DNA of 64,000 bases from Allomyces macrogynus ATCC 38327 (lineage: Eukaryota > Blastocladiomycota > Blastocladiomycetes > Blastocladiales > Blastocladiaceae), in the NCBI GenBank assembly GCA_000151295.1, contig GG745339.1:1177805-1241804 (forward strand), given 5' to 3'. Position 1 is the stretch's first letter. Every line of letters starts with the position of its first letter. Below are positions 49,712 to 61,035 of the stretch, in pieces. Under the pieces are notes generated by a model. That model was not told where the DNA came from and did no database searches. It worked only from the letters and a program-made list of their open reading frames with translations. The position numbers and the translations under genes were made by a program.

Positions 49712-51062
49712 CTAATCAATCTCCACCGCCAAACTGGCCCCCTTCAACCCGGCCTCTTCGATACTCGTCTCCATCTCCGTCAACTCTCGCCGCGGGTACA
49801 TGGCCACCAACATAAACCCAAACCCGCTCTCCGGCTCCTCCCACTCGTCATCCACGTCCTCCAACTCATCCTCGCCCAACGGATCCAACGTATCGACGTA
49901 CTCGTAGACGGCACGGACCGGGTCGGACGCACGGAACGCGCGCCGCACGCGGCCGTCCGGCAGCTGGATCTGCACGAGCGCGCGGTCAGTCGCGGGTTCG
50001 GCCGGAAGCGAGGCGCGGCGTTCGGCGCGCGTGGATTGCCGCTGACGGAGGGCAGTGCGTTTGGTTTCGCGTTGCGCGGCGGCGAGCTCGGCGGCGCGGT
50101 GGGCTACTTCGCGCGCGCGTTCGGCTTCACGTTGCTGTGGAAACCAGGAGGGAAGGTGAGTGTTGGTGGAATGCAGGGGGTGGAAAGTATGGGATACTTA
50201 CACGCTCCTGGTCGCGGCGCATCGACTCCTCGTAGGCCTGGTCCTGCATTGCGCGCATCGCGCGCTCAGCGTCGCGCTGCTCGCGCTCGTGCCGCACAGT
50301 CGCCATGAACAGGCCGTGCGTTTGCGCGGCGTCGCGCAATTGCCGGACGAGGGCGTCGGCCGTGACGAAACCTGGTTTTTCGATGGTCAGCTTTCGAAGG
50401 CGGCGAGAAAGACGAGTGACGGACGGCGCACCTTCGATCCGGTGCACGACCGCGGGCTTGGTCACGCCGCTGACGCTCGTCAGTGTGATCAGTGCGAGGC
50501 ACGGGTACCCGGTGGCCCCGAGCAGCGAGGCCACCTCGTAGGGCTCCGCGAGGTGCACGGGGCCGTAGTAGAAGTTGATGCGCTCCTGCTGGAAAAATTC
50601 GCGCACGTCCGGGTTGGCGAGCGTTTCTCTGTTCGACGACGAACGTGATCAGATGGCCGCCAAGCGAGCGAACAAGCGAATAGGTGAGCGTACCGGCAGA
50701 ACCGCACCGTGTCGTCGTGGTCATCGCTGTGCAGATAGACCACGGCAAGCTGTAATTTTTGCTTGACGTCCTGAATCAGGTCCTTGTAGGACCCGCGGTA
50801 AAAGTCCGGGTGGTCGCCCGAGTAGGTCGCCTCGTACCGCGCGACTAGCCGGTCGTAGTCGGCAAGCGACCCGGGCAGGAGCGTGTGCGTTTTCCGGAAT
50901 TGCGGCAGGAACGGGAGGAGGGTCGCTGGCGTGGATGGTGGTGAGGTACTTGGACATGGTTGGAATAGGTGCATCGTGCATGAGGATGTGCGCACCGAGC
51001 ATCGTGTAGAGCGCGGCGGCGACGCGCAGCGGGATGTCGAAGAGCTTGGAGAGGACGCCCAT
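49712..51062 (-). CDS. FAF2/UBXD8-like UAS-UBX domain protein
   Basis: ER/lipid-droplet adaptor that recruits the Cdc48/p97 ATPase in protein quality control. Four exons on the minus strand, 51062-50996, 50925-50694, 50628-50202 and 50134-49712 (382 residues); introns 65-70 nt with GTGCGC, GTACGC and GTAAGT 5' ends. A short N-terminal hydrophobic stretch (DIPLRVAAALYTML) fits the hairpin that anchors FAF2 to the membrane. Next comes a UAS thioredoxin-like domain (SYKDLIQDVKQKLQLAVVYL, then NPDVREFFQQERINFYYG and GATGYPCLALI), a long coiled coil (EREQRDAERAMRAMQDQAYE), and a C-terminal UBX domain (VQIQLPDGRVRRAFRA to the end) in which AMYPRRELT replaces the FPR loop. Shares a ~480-nt upstream region with the divergent TAF5 gene. 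Confidence 0.92.
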
Positions 51063-51539
51063 GGCTGCAAGAGAAGCTGGTGCGCGGTGCGATGCGGTTT
51101 CGTGGATTGCCGGGGTTCTGCAGCGCTCGGGAATGACGTTGACGAGTTGCTGGTCGGTTGCTGGACGCGGCAGGTTAATCGATGGTTAAACTGCCGATGA
51201 AGCCGGTGCGTGCGATGCTTTCGGGAGCGTCGCCGATGCGGGTACTCTACGGCCTCTTCGTGGTCGCACTGGTCGTGATTTGAAGTGCTGCAGCGGGCGT
51301 ACTTGTCGTGGCCGCCGACATGGCGATGGTTGTGGATGAGCTGGCGACCTCGCTCAGCGTTGCTCCCACGCGCACTTTGCGGTAGAGCGTCACGCACCCA
51401 CCGCGTCATACGCATCACGTCCTCATTTCCTTGCTCTCTTTGTCGCTCCTGCCGTTCGCTTTCTCTCTTGTCCACGAATCCTTGCCACCAACAGCTTAGC
51501 CGATTTGCCTCCGACCCCCGCAACACGCTGCAATCTGCC
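51063..51539. other. Shared upstream region of FAF2 and TAF5
   Basis: About 480 nt between divergent starts; presumed bidirectional promoter, no clear TATA box. Confidence 0.45.
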
Positions 51540-53925
51540 ATGGCCGACCCTTCCACCGGCTACCTTGGCGGCGCTGCCGGTGCACGCGCATGGGCCACGG
51601 CGCCCTCGGGCAAGCCTACCGACGGCGCGCCCTACCTGGCGCGGTTCAGCGCCGACAACTTTTCCGCGGCCGCCTACGACTCGTCCTACTCGAAGCTGCG
51701 CCGGTGGATCGAGGAGTCGCTCGACGTGTTCAAGGTCGGTTGATCACCCAATTCGAAAGTGATCGTGCGTGGAGCCTGATCACGCTCGTTTGCCCGTGTA
51801 GACGGAGCTCAAGGATATTCTCTTCCCGCTCTTCGAGCACTGCTACCTCGACATGATTGCCAAGGGCATGGTCAACGAGGGTGTGTACCGAAATACGCAT
51901 CGCTGATCACATTCCATTGCGCAGGAATTGACGGCCTTGCTCCATTTCCCAGCGCGACAGTTCTTTGACAGCTACAAGTCGGACCACGTTGCGTTCCACT
52001 CCAACGACCTGCACCAGCTCGACATGATCCATTTCCCGACGCAGATCCAAGAGAACGAGTATGCGCGCATGCACCGCACCAACCGGTTCACCGTGCCCAT
52101 GACCAGCACCACCTTCCAGCTGCTCATTTCGTTTCTCGAAGATAACGACTTTGTCGCGCTCTTGCGCATTCTCAACACCTACGTCAACATTGATGGTACG
52201 CGCTCATTCGCCTGGTTTCGCGATCCCCCGCCCGCCCCCTGACCGCGATCCCCCCAGTGACCAACTCCAAGGCCAAGAAAAAGGCCTCAGGCAACTCGGG
52301 CGTCTTTGGACTCACCTCGAACCTCGGCGAATTCCACGCGCAGTCGGAGGTGCACACCGGGATGCCGCCACTCGACGTGCGCGTGCGCGAACAGATCGAG
52401 GCGGCGCTTAAGGAAGAGGAGGAGCGCGAGGGCGATACGACGCACCGGCTGCAACACTTGTTTCGCCAGTACCGCGCCGAGAACCCGGCTGACCCGCCAC
52501 CGCCGAAACCCGTGCCGGTGCCGCCCATGTACGCCTCTCTCGTCCCGCGCGGTTCGCGGGGCCCAGGATCCTGACCGTGGTCGCGGACCGATAGGAAAGC
52601 CAAGGAAGTGCGCGACACGGTGGAGCTGATCAAGGACGTGGCGCACCGCGCATCGCTCTCCCCGACGGCCCTTCCCTCGATCTGTTTCTACACGTGGCAC
52701 AATACCTACGACACGCTCACGTGCGCGACCATGACGCACGACGCGACCTTGATCGCCGCGGGGTTCTCGGATTCGGCCATTCGCATCCACTCGCTCACAA
52801 TGGACCCGTTGCGCGCCGCGATTCCGCGGCCTGGACTCACGCCCGATGACATGCACCATTTGGGTCCGGCCGATATTGATGCGATGCGTGAACCCGAGGG
52901 TAGTCCGAGCAAATTGTTGCGCGGGCATTCGGGTGCCGTGTTTGGGACGTCGTTCTCGCCGGATAAGCGGTACCTGGTGTCGTGTTCGGAAGATCAGACG
53001 GTGCGGTTGTGGTCGCTCGAGACGTTTGCGAATGTCGTGTGTTATCGCGGGCATAGCTATCCGGTGTGGGACGTCGAGTTTGGGCCCGAGGGTACGCGTT
53101 GGTTTTGCGATTTGCGCGGAATAGGCGTGGCTGATCGGGCGACGGTGATGATAGGACATTATTTTGCGACGGCGAGCCACGACCGGACCGCGCGGCTCTG
53201 GTCGTGCGACCACATTTACCCGCTGCGCATCTTTGCCGGGCACTTGTCGGACGTTGACGTACGCCCCTTCTTCCCTGTCCCCTTACTCTGCCACCACATC
53301 CACACCCACTCACCTTCACCCTCTCACCGCGATAGACCGTCCGCTTCCACCCCAATTCGTCATACCTCGCCACGGGCTCATCCGACAAGACCGCGCGCCT
53401 CTGGGACGTTTCGCGGGGCGCCTGCGTGCGCGTCTTCCCCGGCCACTCGGGCGCGGTCCAGGCCGTGGCCTTCTCCCCCAACGGTCGCCTCCTGGCCACG
53501 GCGGGCGACGACAAGTACGTGCATCTGTGGGATATCGCGTCCGGAACGCGGATCAAGAAAATGGGCGGTCACAGGGGATTGGTCACGTCAGTCGCGTTTT
53601 CGAGTGATGGGGCCTTGTTGGCGTCGGCCGGATTGGATGGGACGGTGCGGCTGTGGGACGCGCTCAAGGGGGAGGGCGAGGACGAGCCGGTGGTCGTGGT
53701 GGATCCGGCGACGGGGAAGAAGAAGCGGAAGAAGGTGGCAAAGTACGTGAACTGGCGGGAGAGGGGATGGGAAGGGTGGGGGATGGCGGGGCTGACGGAT
53801 TTTTGGTCGTGTTTAGCAACGACCTGATCGAAACGTTCCGCACCAAGAAGACGCCCGCGATTGGGGTGCAGTTTACGCGGCGCAATCTGCTGTTGGCGAC
53901 GGGGCCGTTCTGTCCCGATTTGTAA
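51540..53925 (+). CDS. TAF5: TFIID subunit TAF5
   Basis: WD40 scaffold subunit of the general transcription factor TFIID (and of SAGA in fungi). Eight exons: 51540-51734, 51802-51882, 51925-52195, 52258-52528, 52595-53091, 53155-53258, 53336-53742 and 53817-53925, joined to 644 residues with no leftover bases. The N-terminal TAF5-specific NTD2 domain is at about residues 45-190: YSKLRRWIEESLDVFK, HCYLDMIAKGMVNE and ARQFFDSYKSDHVAFH. A charged linker follows. Then six or seven WD40 repeats, with GH-WD spacing seen in GHSGAVFGTSFSPDKRYLVS, GHSYPVWDVEF, ATASHDRTARLWS, ATGSSDKTARLWDVS, ATAGDDKYVHLWDIA and SAGLDGTVRLWD. The LisH motif of many TAF5 proteins is not seen at the N-terminus, and the protein is shorter than yeast Taf5 (about 800). 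One intron is only 42 nt. Confidence 0.95.
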
Positions 53926-54016
53926 AACGTGAAATAGTTGGAGGTCGTAGGTTGAGGGTCGTGATTGACGTGTTGGTCGAAGGACTCTCAGCAACCAAAT
54001 TGACAGTGAATGCAAA

Positions 54017-55273
54017 TCACGCTGATGTATTCGCGGCCGTCGTCGTTCCCAACACCCGATCAATCAAGACCTGGTTCCGCTCCAGCTCGCCGTTTGCGAC
54101 TCCGGCGAGCATGTCCGGGTCGAGCTTGCCTTCGTTGATCTGGTCAGACTACAAAGGAGCAAATTCCAAACCGTCAGCGCAACGACGCACACCACTTCGA
54201 CTACGTATGTGCATACCAGAAGCAGCTTGCACCCGCTATACACGACCCCAAACAACTGCAAGTACTGCGCGTGCTTCGAGTCGATCCCGTGCCGCTGCAA
54301 TCCGCGCTTGATCGCCAGTTTGAGCCGCTACACGATCGATCGATCGTCAGCGCGCAGCACATCCTCGTGCGCGACCATCCGAAATCACGTACGTCCAAGT
54401 TGCCCCGCGTCGCCGACTTCCCACTCCGCCCAACACCGCTACTCTCGACCGTCGCCGTCGTCGACGACGACGCGTCGCTCGCCGGCCCATCACTCACCAC
54501 CGTGTGCGCACGTCGCGCGCGGCCGTCCGCGGCCCCACCTCGCCGGCGCACTGGTTCCTGCACTGCGGTCGGGTTGCCGAGAATCGCTTGCAGTCGCGGG
54601 TTCGAATGAACCGCGCGACTTGGAGCGCGTGGGGCCAGGGACGAAAGGTATGCGATCGCGTCGGACGCGAGTCCGGAGGAAGTAGGAATGATGGGCGTGG
54701 GCGGGAGATGGTACGGCAGTGCCGGGGCACGGTGAACGAGGGCGTCGAGCGAGATGAGGGACGCGGCGTGGAGGGTTAGGGAGGTGGAGTTGTGGAGGAG
54801 GCCGTAGATGAGGAATCGCGGCGCGGCGGCGGAGGAGGAGGAGGGGTGGGTCGCGACAAGGAGTGACCGGAAGGAGATGCCGTTGGGGCCGACCTGCGGA
54901 GGAACGTGGTGGTCTGGTCAGCTTGGTGCTCGGACATGATCTCTTGGGCGGGAAGGGGAACGGGGTGGCGTACTCCCGCGCTTGCAACAGAGTCGTGTAG
55001 GAGTTGCACGGTCGCGTCGGCGCCGCGTCGGAATTTCCTGGTTTTTGGGCACATTCAGCGGGACGTTCCGCGACGCGACTGGGTGGACAACCTTGGTACG
55101 GACACGGGCAACGTGGTTTCTTGCAAAAGGGCCTTCGGGAACACGTCGGTGTCGAGTAACTTGATGGTGACCGGGTCGGCGACGAGAATGGCTGGGTCAT
55201 GGTTGGCGGGATTGGGCGGGGCGGCCAGGATCAGCAGGCCGGCGAGCGGGGTGCCCGGCGCGAGGATGGTCAT
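54017..55273 (-). CDS. Hypothetical protein, possible Sld7/MTBP-like C-terminus
   Basis: Five exons on the minus strand: 55273-55113, 55037-54974, 54893-54393, 54327-54217 and 54148-54017, giving 322 residues without leftover bases. Introns are 64-80 nt; three begin GTACGC, GTACGT or GTATGC, while the first (GTTGCC) is less certain. The N-terminal ~150 residues contain ILVADPVTIKLLDTDVFP and ATVQLLHDSVAS, then a beta-like stretch RFLIYGLLHNSTSLTL. A low-complexity Ser/Arg region follows. The last ~75 residues are helical (RLKLAIKRGLQRHGID, QYLQLFGVVYSGCKLLL) and resemble, by eye only, the C-terminal domain of the replication factors Sld7/MTBP. The assignment is weak. Divergent from the mitochondrial membrane protein gene. 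Confidence 0.6.
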
Positions 55274-55792
55274 GGTGCAGCGAGTTGAGGGTGGTCGGGC
55301 AATGGCGCGGGGAAGGGTGGAAGACGGAGGACGACGACGAAAATGGTCGCGATCAGGAAGAACAGGCGCGGGTTTAGGCGTCCGTCGCCTGGACCGAGGC
55401 ATTGGCTGCCACAAGTGTGAAGCGTCGGAGCTCTGATGCCCACGCAATGGAACTTTGGAACTGGCTCCGTGCTTTCCAGAACCGCGCTGGCGCCTGTTCG
55501 CCCCGTTCGCCAGCGTGCCTGCACCGACAAGATGATGGTTGGTCTTCAGCAACGACGCCGCCACCACACCCACACCGACACTCAAGAATCCACGGCGGCT
55601 TGCTGCACGACGACACTGACAGCGCCGGCCTCCTCGCGCTGCTGCTGCCGAGCTTTGTCCACCGGATCCGACAGCCGCAAGGCGGCCAACCCAGCTCGGC
55701 AACATCATTTTTGCACCATCTGCTCGACACCAAGATATCCGGCACGACGCTCGACTCGGGGACCCGATCCGCCCAGGTAAATAGACGCGACT
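55274..55792. other. Divergent upstream region
   Basis: About 520 nt between the starts of two divergent genes. Open frames cross it but have no ATG-linked domain. Confidence 0.4.
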
Positions 55793-56694
55793 ATGCCGCC
55801 GCTCCACCACGCTTCCAGCTCGCTCGCCGCGCGGTACTCTGCCGCCGCTGGCCTCGCGACCCGGCCCGCAGCACCACTTGCCATGCATGCAGCACGCGCG
55901 CAGCTCCGCCCACATCGAGTCGCTACCCTCACCACGCTCGCTGCCCGCGGCTCGCGACCAAGTCACCACGTCGCGCGCAGCGTCCGCACCTTCTCGACGT
56001 CCCCACCACCCGCCGACCCGGCCCCCGCGACTGCGCGGTTCGGCGTCCGCGAGGCCCTGCTCATGGCGGCCGTCGTCGGGATGGGAATCGGCGCAGGCGC
56101 CGTGATGGCACAGTCCTTTGCGCAGGCGCTTGCCGCGACGGGACTGTTCACGTACGTGCCCGATGACGACGACGACAATGATGATGATGGTGATGATGAC
56201 GATGACGACGAGGATGCGGGGGTCACGACGCGCGCACAGCCGGCGCCGATCGTCGAGCTTACGACGGACGAGGAGTTGGCTGCCGTGCGCCGCAAGTTGG
56301 CAGTCGAGGCCGCGGGCGACTTGACGCTGAATGTCACGGTGAATTTGCGGCAGTGGGACCGTACGTTCCTTTGGGGACTCTGTATCCGTGGCGACGACCG
56401 CGGGATGTGGACTGACGGAAGGTGGGACGAGTAGAACCGGCACGTGCGTTCCAGCTGCTGCAACTGCAATCGTTCCTCGACGCGCTCAACGACGCGGCCA
56501 AGGTTAGCGGCAGCGACGACGACGATGCGGCGACGGCGGCCGAGGTCGCGCTCGTGCGCCAGTTTGCAACGGATATGATTGCGCATCTTGAGTCGCGCAT
56601 GCCGCACGCGCCGGGATCCGTGCAACCGCCGGCCATCCAAAACGTGATTGGCGAGAAGGAAGGGGAGGGGAAAAGCCATTGGCGCTGGTGGTGA
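55793..56694 (+). CDS. Putative mitochondrial inner-membrane protein, unrecognised
   Basis: Two exons, 55793-56360 and 56435-56694 (275 residues); the 74-nt intron runs from GTACGT to a GTAG acceptor. The first ~70 residues are rich in Arg, Ser, Ala and His with almost no acids and end RSVRTFSTS, a typical mitochondrial presequence with cleavage site. One membrane helix follows (ALLMAAVVGMGIGAGAVMAQ), then a run of about 25 mostly Asp residues encoded by GA(C/T) repeats. The C-terminal ~140 residues are helical (ELTTDEELAAVRRKLAVEAA; FQLLQLQSFLDALNDAAK). Family not recognised; location is inferred from the presequence. Confidence 0.65.
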
Positions 56695-59616
56695 CGGGAA
56701 CCAAAGGAATGAATGCATTGACAAAAGAATGGAATTGAAATACATGTCACGAGTATTTGTCGGACTGGAACGGTGGAAACAGCGCCGGTCACCAGCATCG
56801 GCAATACGGTGAACTGCACGATCATATCGTCGAACTTGGGTATCACGACGCGCGGCGAGGATGCTGATGAAATCCCGCGCGATTGGATGGAGAAGATGCA
56901 CAAGGGCGTGGAGATTCATCTTTCGTTGACAAGTGACCGGCAGGTAAGAACGAATCCAGGTGGGGGAGTCGCCAGCTCCGATGGGTGTTGACTTGTCAAC
57001 CAGGACGGCACGGCACGCTGCGATCGACGAAGTAAGCATTCCACGATCAGTTTGGGCCGCCCGTCATGAATCAACTCGTCGTTGATCTCGCCGTGCCTGA
57101 GTGAAGCCTACGCGACTCGGAGTCCATCGTTGTCTCCGTCCTGGCTCGCTCCCTCGCGCACAATTCATTCGGCAAAGCTAATATCGTCCGTGCCACCAAC
57201 GGTGCCGAAAGACGCGACGAGCGCTCTTCCCGTGAGGAAGAAGCGTGACAAATGACAGAGCGGCTCGTCGGGCGCGGGTATCACAATGCCCGGCAGGGTG
57301 CAAATGAAATCGCGCGCGATTGGGTGGAGACCGTCCGCAAGGAGGACCACTTTCTTGGGTCGTGGTGCCGGCGACTGAGCGAAGACAAAAGAGGAGTGTA
57401 GTCGGCAGCGCCAAGTGCAGATCGCCGTGACACATCACGTCTTGGCGAGACGGGCGGCATGGCAAGCCGCGACAAGAATCGCGACGACGGCGACGACCAG
57501 TGCGGACGCTGCTCACCCAGAATCGATAACGGCGCCACCAGCCTCCCATGGTCGCTCAGCATGCCAGCAGCTGCGTTCGCTGGCATTTGCCCCTCACGCA
57601 ACACCCGCTCGACCTGCGCCCCCGCAACTCAGCGTCGCCCAAGACCGCTCGCTGGTCAACGTGACAGCTGGTACAGAATTCCACAGAACAAGGGGCTTCG
57701 CGCCAGGCCCGCTACACAGGCCATGAGTGGGGGAGTCGGGTGTGCGACCTGCTTCACAGGTCATGAGGTGCGTCAGCTAAAAATTATGACCTGAAGCATG
57801 TCTAAAGGAACTCTGAATAACTGTTGAGCAAAAAATGAAAGCGAACAGGACCAAAATCAAACACAAAAAACACACGCTACTGCAAGACTTCACAGCACAA
57901 TTGTTGGTCGTGATGCTTGCACCCACTGCCAGGATGCAGATGCCTGACGGTTCCCAACAGCGCGCCATGGCCACAAATAATTGGCTGGGCGTGAAGACTG
58001 GGCGTGGGAGGTACATGGCAACGCGCAAAAGTGTCTACCCTTGCGCCTTGTTCAATGTCTTGGCAAGCGCCACAAGTTGAATCAGGAAATGGCAACTGTG
58101 CATGCAGATTGGCAAATCATCAGCAACACCAGAGATCAGGTCAATCCGCGGAATAACAACTTCACTGTTGTTGGCGAGCTCCTAACTGATAATTATTCCG
58201 ACAAACGTTTCTTTGACACTGAGTGAGAATCATGCGGGACCCTTTGCTCAGGCTGCACACTGGATTGAGTTTGTACAGGCCAAGAATTACCAGAACACCA
58301 ATCTTGAGCTTGAGCCAATGCAGCGGGAAACTGGACGGGAACGACTGTTCGTAGGTGCGAACTATCATAGCAATCATGATCCATGATCATGTTGAACGCG
58401 CATTGCTGGTAGTTGTTGAATTGCAGGCCCTGGACCACATTGTGCAACTACTGATAGTCATAGGCTTGCTCATGCGCAAGAAGTGGGTTAGCAGCAGCAT
58501 TCATTCGCTGGCGAAATGCGTCCAAGATGTGTGGAAGCGATGGAAAGTCGGTCAATGTCTTGCTGTGCACAAGCAACATCTGCTCATCTCAAATTTGTTC
58601 CCATCAAAATGCATTTGCTGCCTTCAATCGGATCTGGCCGTCACTCCAGTACAAGCAGCAAAGTCGTCGGCCATAAACAGAGAACTGGTTCCAGAATGCA
58701 GCTGCACGGAAAAGCAACAGCAATTGATTTTGCCCAAAAGTCTCCTGTGGACACTCACACTGGTCTTGCTGGTAATGTTTTGTGACAATGGCTGCCTGCG
58801 ACATCTGTGAGAAATGGAGAACAAACATCTTGGTGAAGGTAGAAATTACCAACCGCATCCAGTTTGGCAATACTGGGCTGTCAGCACATGCTCTTTGATT
58901 GCATTTCTGGCTCCAACATCTGCATCATGGAGCACTGCATTCTCTTGGTCGGCCTGTTCAAAATTTACCTGCCAAAGCCGTCACGACGCTTCAATGTACA
59001 CCGAACATAAAGCGGCCATGCTGTGGGGGGGGGGGGGGTTCATCGCCATATTGTGGATCCTTGAACCAAGAACGGCATGGCTGAGCGTGGGGGCGCGATA
59101 ACGGATCGTTGAGCGTTGGAACTCTGACGTGGAAGCATTGCTTGCAGCAAACTCGCTTTGGCATGCAAAATAGGTTAGGTCATCTCAAGCTCCAACTCCT
59201 CCACCTGATGACATCACAATTTTTCACGTTTCCTCTTAGACACCCAGCCGTGCTCTTAGCACCAATCAGTGGCCGCGCGTCGCCGTCACCAACGAGTCTC
59301 TCAGCGTGCAGTCGCCATCCATCGATGGCTCGCGCCTCGCGCCTCGCACTAACGACGCGGCCAGAAGGGTTTGCGCGTCCTCATGAGCTCTGCACGAAGC
59401 AGGACAGACAGCAACGCGGCTCATGCTCATTCGACTCAATCTCAACTCGGCCCATTCGTCAGCCTCGCAAGACAAGGACCATCGTCGCCCGCTCCATTGC
59501 CGCAACCGGCGGGAGCTCGCGCGTTGCCGGCCCAGACGCGAGCAAAATGCAGCAGGTTGCGCGCGTATCACGTCAGTCTTGCGGCGTGCTGACAAATGCT
59601 AGGAAGGTGGAGAGAG
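56695..59616. other. Gene-poor, partly low-GC region
   Basis: Nearly 3 kb. The first part holds a duplicated segment (56834-56900 and 57278-57345). From 57.75 to 59.25 kb the GC content falls clearly below that of the genes and codon-like periodicity is lost. A run of 14 G lies at 59025-59038. On the minus strand short frames such as LLFRAAAFWNQFSVYGRRLC occur between stops and could be a dead mobile element, but nothing is identifiable. Confidence 0.5.
56834..57345. repeat. Pair of diverged ~65-nt direct copies
   Basis: The block GGTATCAC...GAAATC(C/G)CGCGCGATTGG(A/G)TGGAGA occurs at about 56834-56900 and again at 57278-57345 in the same orientation, differing by one indel and scattered substitutions. 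Both copies can be read as HPIARDFI on the minus strand; no larger conserved frame links them. Confidence 0.65.
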
Positions 59617-59623
59617 TATAAAA
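59617..59623 (+). promoter_or_regulatory. TATA box, probable RPL10 promoter
   Basis: GAGTATAAAAGC is the strongest TATA match upstream of RPL10. It lies about 770 nt before the ATG, which fits a transcript whose 5' UTR contains an intron ending at 60376. Confidence 0.5.
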
Positions 59624-59649
59624 GCAGCGACCGCCCGCACGGTTGGACA

Positions 59650-60387
59650 TCCGGTTGTTCAAGCCAGAGACTTGCCAGACTTGTCTGACAGCTTTCTCAC
59701 GTGCCCGATTCCACCGCACCTGCTCGCTCCGTGCACCTTGTTGCCAACAGACCACCAGGACCAACCCCCCTCTCGACATATCCATTGTGGGTCGAAAGTA
59801 CGCCGGACACGCTCACCGTCCGACTGGCTCGCCGTCACCACTACCACCACCATCGCGCTGCAATCCGCCCCGAAATCACCGTAACGACCGCCGTGAACCC
59901 ATGTTCGCCGACTGCGACTGCCCGCGCTGCCGCCGAACGCAGTCGACGCCGCCGTGACCGGCGTGGCCACGCTCGTCCATCCGTCGCCGAAATTCGCCGT
60001 TGCGCTCGCCGCGCCTGCATCTCGATGCTGCGATACCGTCGTGACGTCACCGTGAACATTGCAGGCAGAAAACGTTGCCCCCCCCCTCCCAACGACTCCG
60101 GGCTGGACGGGGGAAGGTCTCGTTACGACGGTTTTCCGACCAAAAGCCCTGCGTTCGTTGCAGTCACGACGGAACTGCGCACCTCGTCTCGCGGCGGTAT
60201 CGAAAACCCGCGTTTGCGGCATTAGGCGGATTACGGCTGCGCGATGTGGCGGCAGGGCTGATTTTCGGCATGGTGGTCATGCTGGTGGTGGTGATTTGAG
60301 CGATCTCGTCGGATTGGCGCTCGTGAGAGCGTCATTTTCACCGCGGTTCAGTGACTAACGTGATTTCCTACCACAGAATCTTCCAAA
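59650..60387 (+). other. RPL10 leader with a probable 5'-UTR intron
   Basis: Just before the RPL10 start codon lie GTGACTAACGTG (a good branch site) and CTACCACAG (acceptor ending at 60376), so the leader is very likely spliced. The donor cannot be fixed. Open frames inside, including one ending in a hydrophobic GLIFGMVVMLVVVI stretch at 60299, lack a convincing start. Confidence 0.5.
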
Positions 60388-61035
60388 ATGGGTCGCCGTC
60401 CCGCTCGTTGCTACCGCTACTGCAAGAACAAGCCGTACCCGAAGTCGCGGTTCTGCCGTGGTGTTCCGGACCCGAAGATCCGCATCTACGACTTGGGCCG
60501 CAAGCGCGCGTCGGTCGATGAGTTCCCGCTGTGCGTGCACCTGCTCTCGGACGAGTACCAGCAGATTTCGTCGGAGGCGCTCGAAGCCGCGCGTGTGACG
60601 GCCAACCGTTACATTGTCAAGATGGCCGGCAAGGACTCGTTCCACTTGCGTGTGCGCGTGCACCCGTTCCACGTCCTGCGTATCAACAAGATGTTGTCGT
60701 GCGCCGGTGCCGATCGACTGCAGACCGGTATGCGTGGTGCCTTCGGTAAGCCCAACGGCACCGTCGCTCGCGTGGACATTGGCCAGATCCTCTTCTCGGT
60801 CCGCACCAAGGACGCGAACAAGGAGGTGATCATTGAGGCCCTGCGCCGCGCCAAGTACAAGTTCCCGGGCCGCCAGAAGATCCTCGTCTCGAAGAAGTGG
60901 GGCTTCACCAAGCTCTCGCGCGAGGAATTCATTGTCCAGCGCCAGGAGGGCACCGTCGTTCCCGACGGCGCCGGTGTCAAGTACTACAACAACCGCGGCC
61001 CGCTCAAGGCCTACTTCAAGCGCGTCTCGGCCTAA
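60388..61035 (+). CDS. RPL10: 60S ribosomal protein uL16 (RPL10)
   Basis: Structural protein of the large ribosomal subunit near the tRNA-binding cleft; its loading is a late step of 60S maturation. 215 residues, against 214-221 in other eukaryotes, with no intron in the coding part. The sequence is strongly conserved from the first residues ([20 protein letters not shown]) through [20 protein letters not shown], the internal loop [19 protein letters not shown], and [20 protein letters not shown]. Codons are strongly biased to C- and G-ending ones, as expected for high expression. The start is fixed by the conserved N-terminus. Confidence 0.98.
   Translation: MGRRPARCYRYCKNKPYPKSRFCRGVPDPKIRIYDLGRKRASVDEFPLCVHLLSDEYQQISSEALEAARVTANRYIVKMAGKDSFHLRVRVHPFHVLRINKMLSCAGADRLQTGMRGAFGKPNGTVARVDIGQILFSVRTKDANKEVIIEALRRAKYKFPGRQKILVSKKWGFTKLSREEFIVQRQEGTVVPDGAGVKYYNNRGPLKAYFKRVSA

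Noticed and set aside
52529..52594. Stop codon inside the TAF5 coding region at 52572
   Set aside because: It lies in a 66-nt intron (GTACGC to ATAG); the joined frame is continuous.
55402..56166. 254-residue plus-strand frame overlapping the mitochondrial protein start
   Set aside because: Different frame from the supported gene, with Pro/Arg/His-rich composition and no domain.
59701..60225. 174-residue plus-strand frame upstream of RPL10
   Set aside because: Begins at a non-ATG codon, lacks domains, and lies in what is probably the spliced RPL10 leader.
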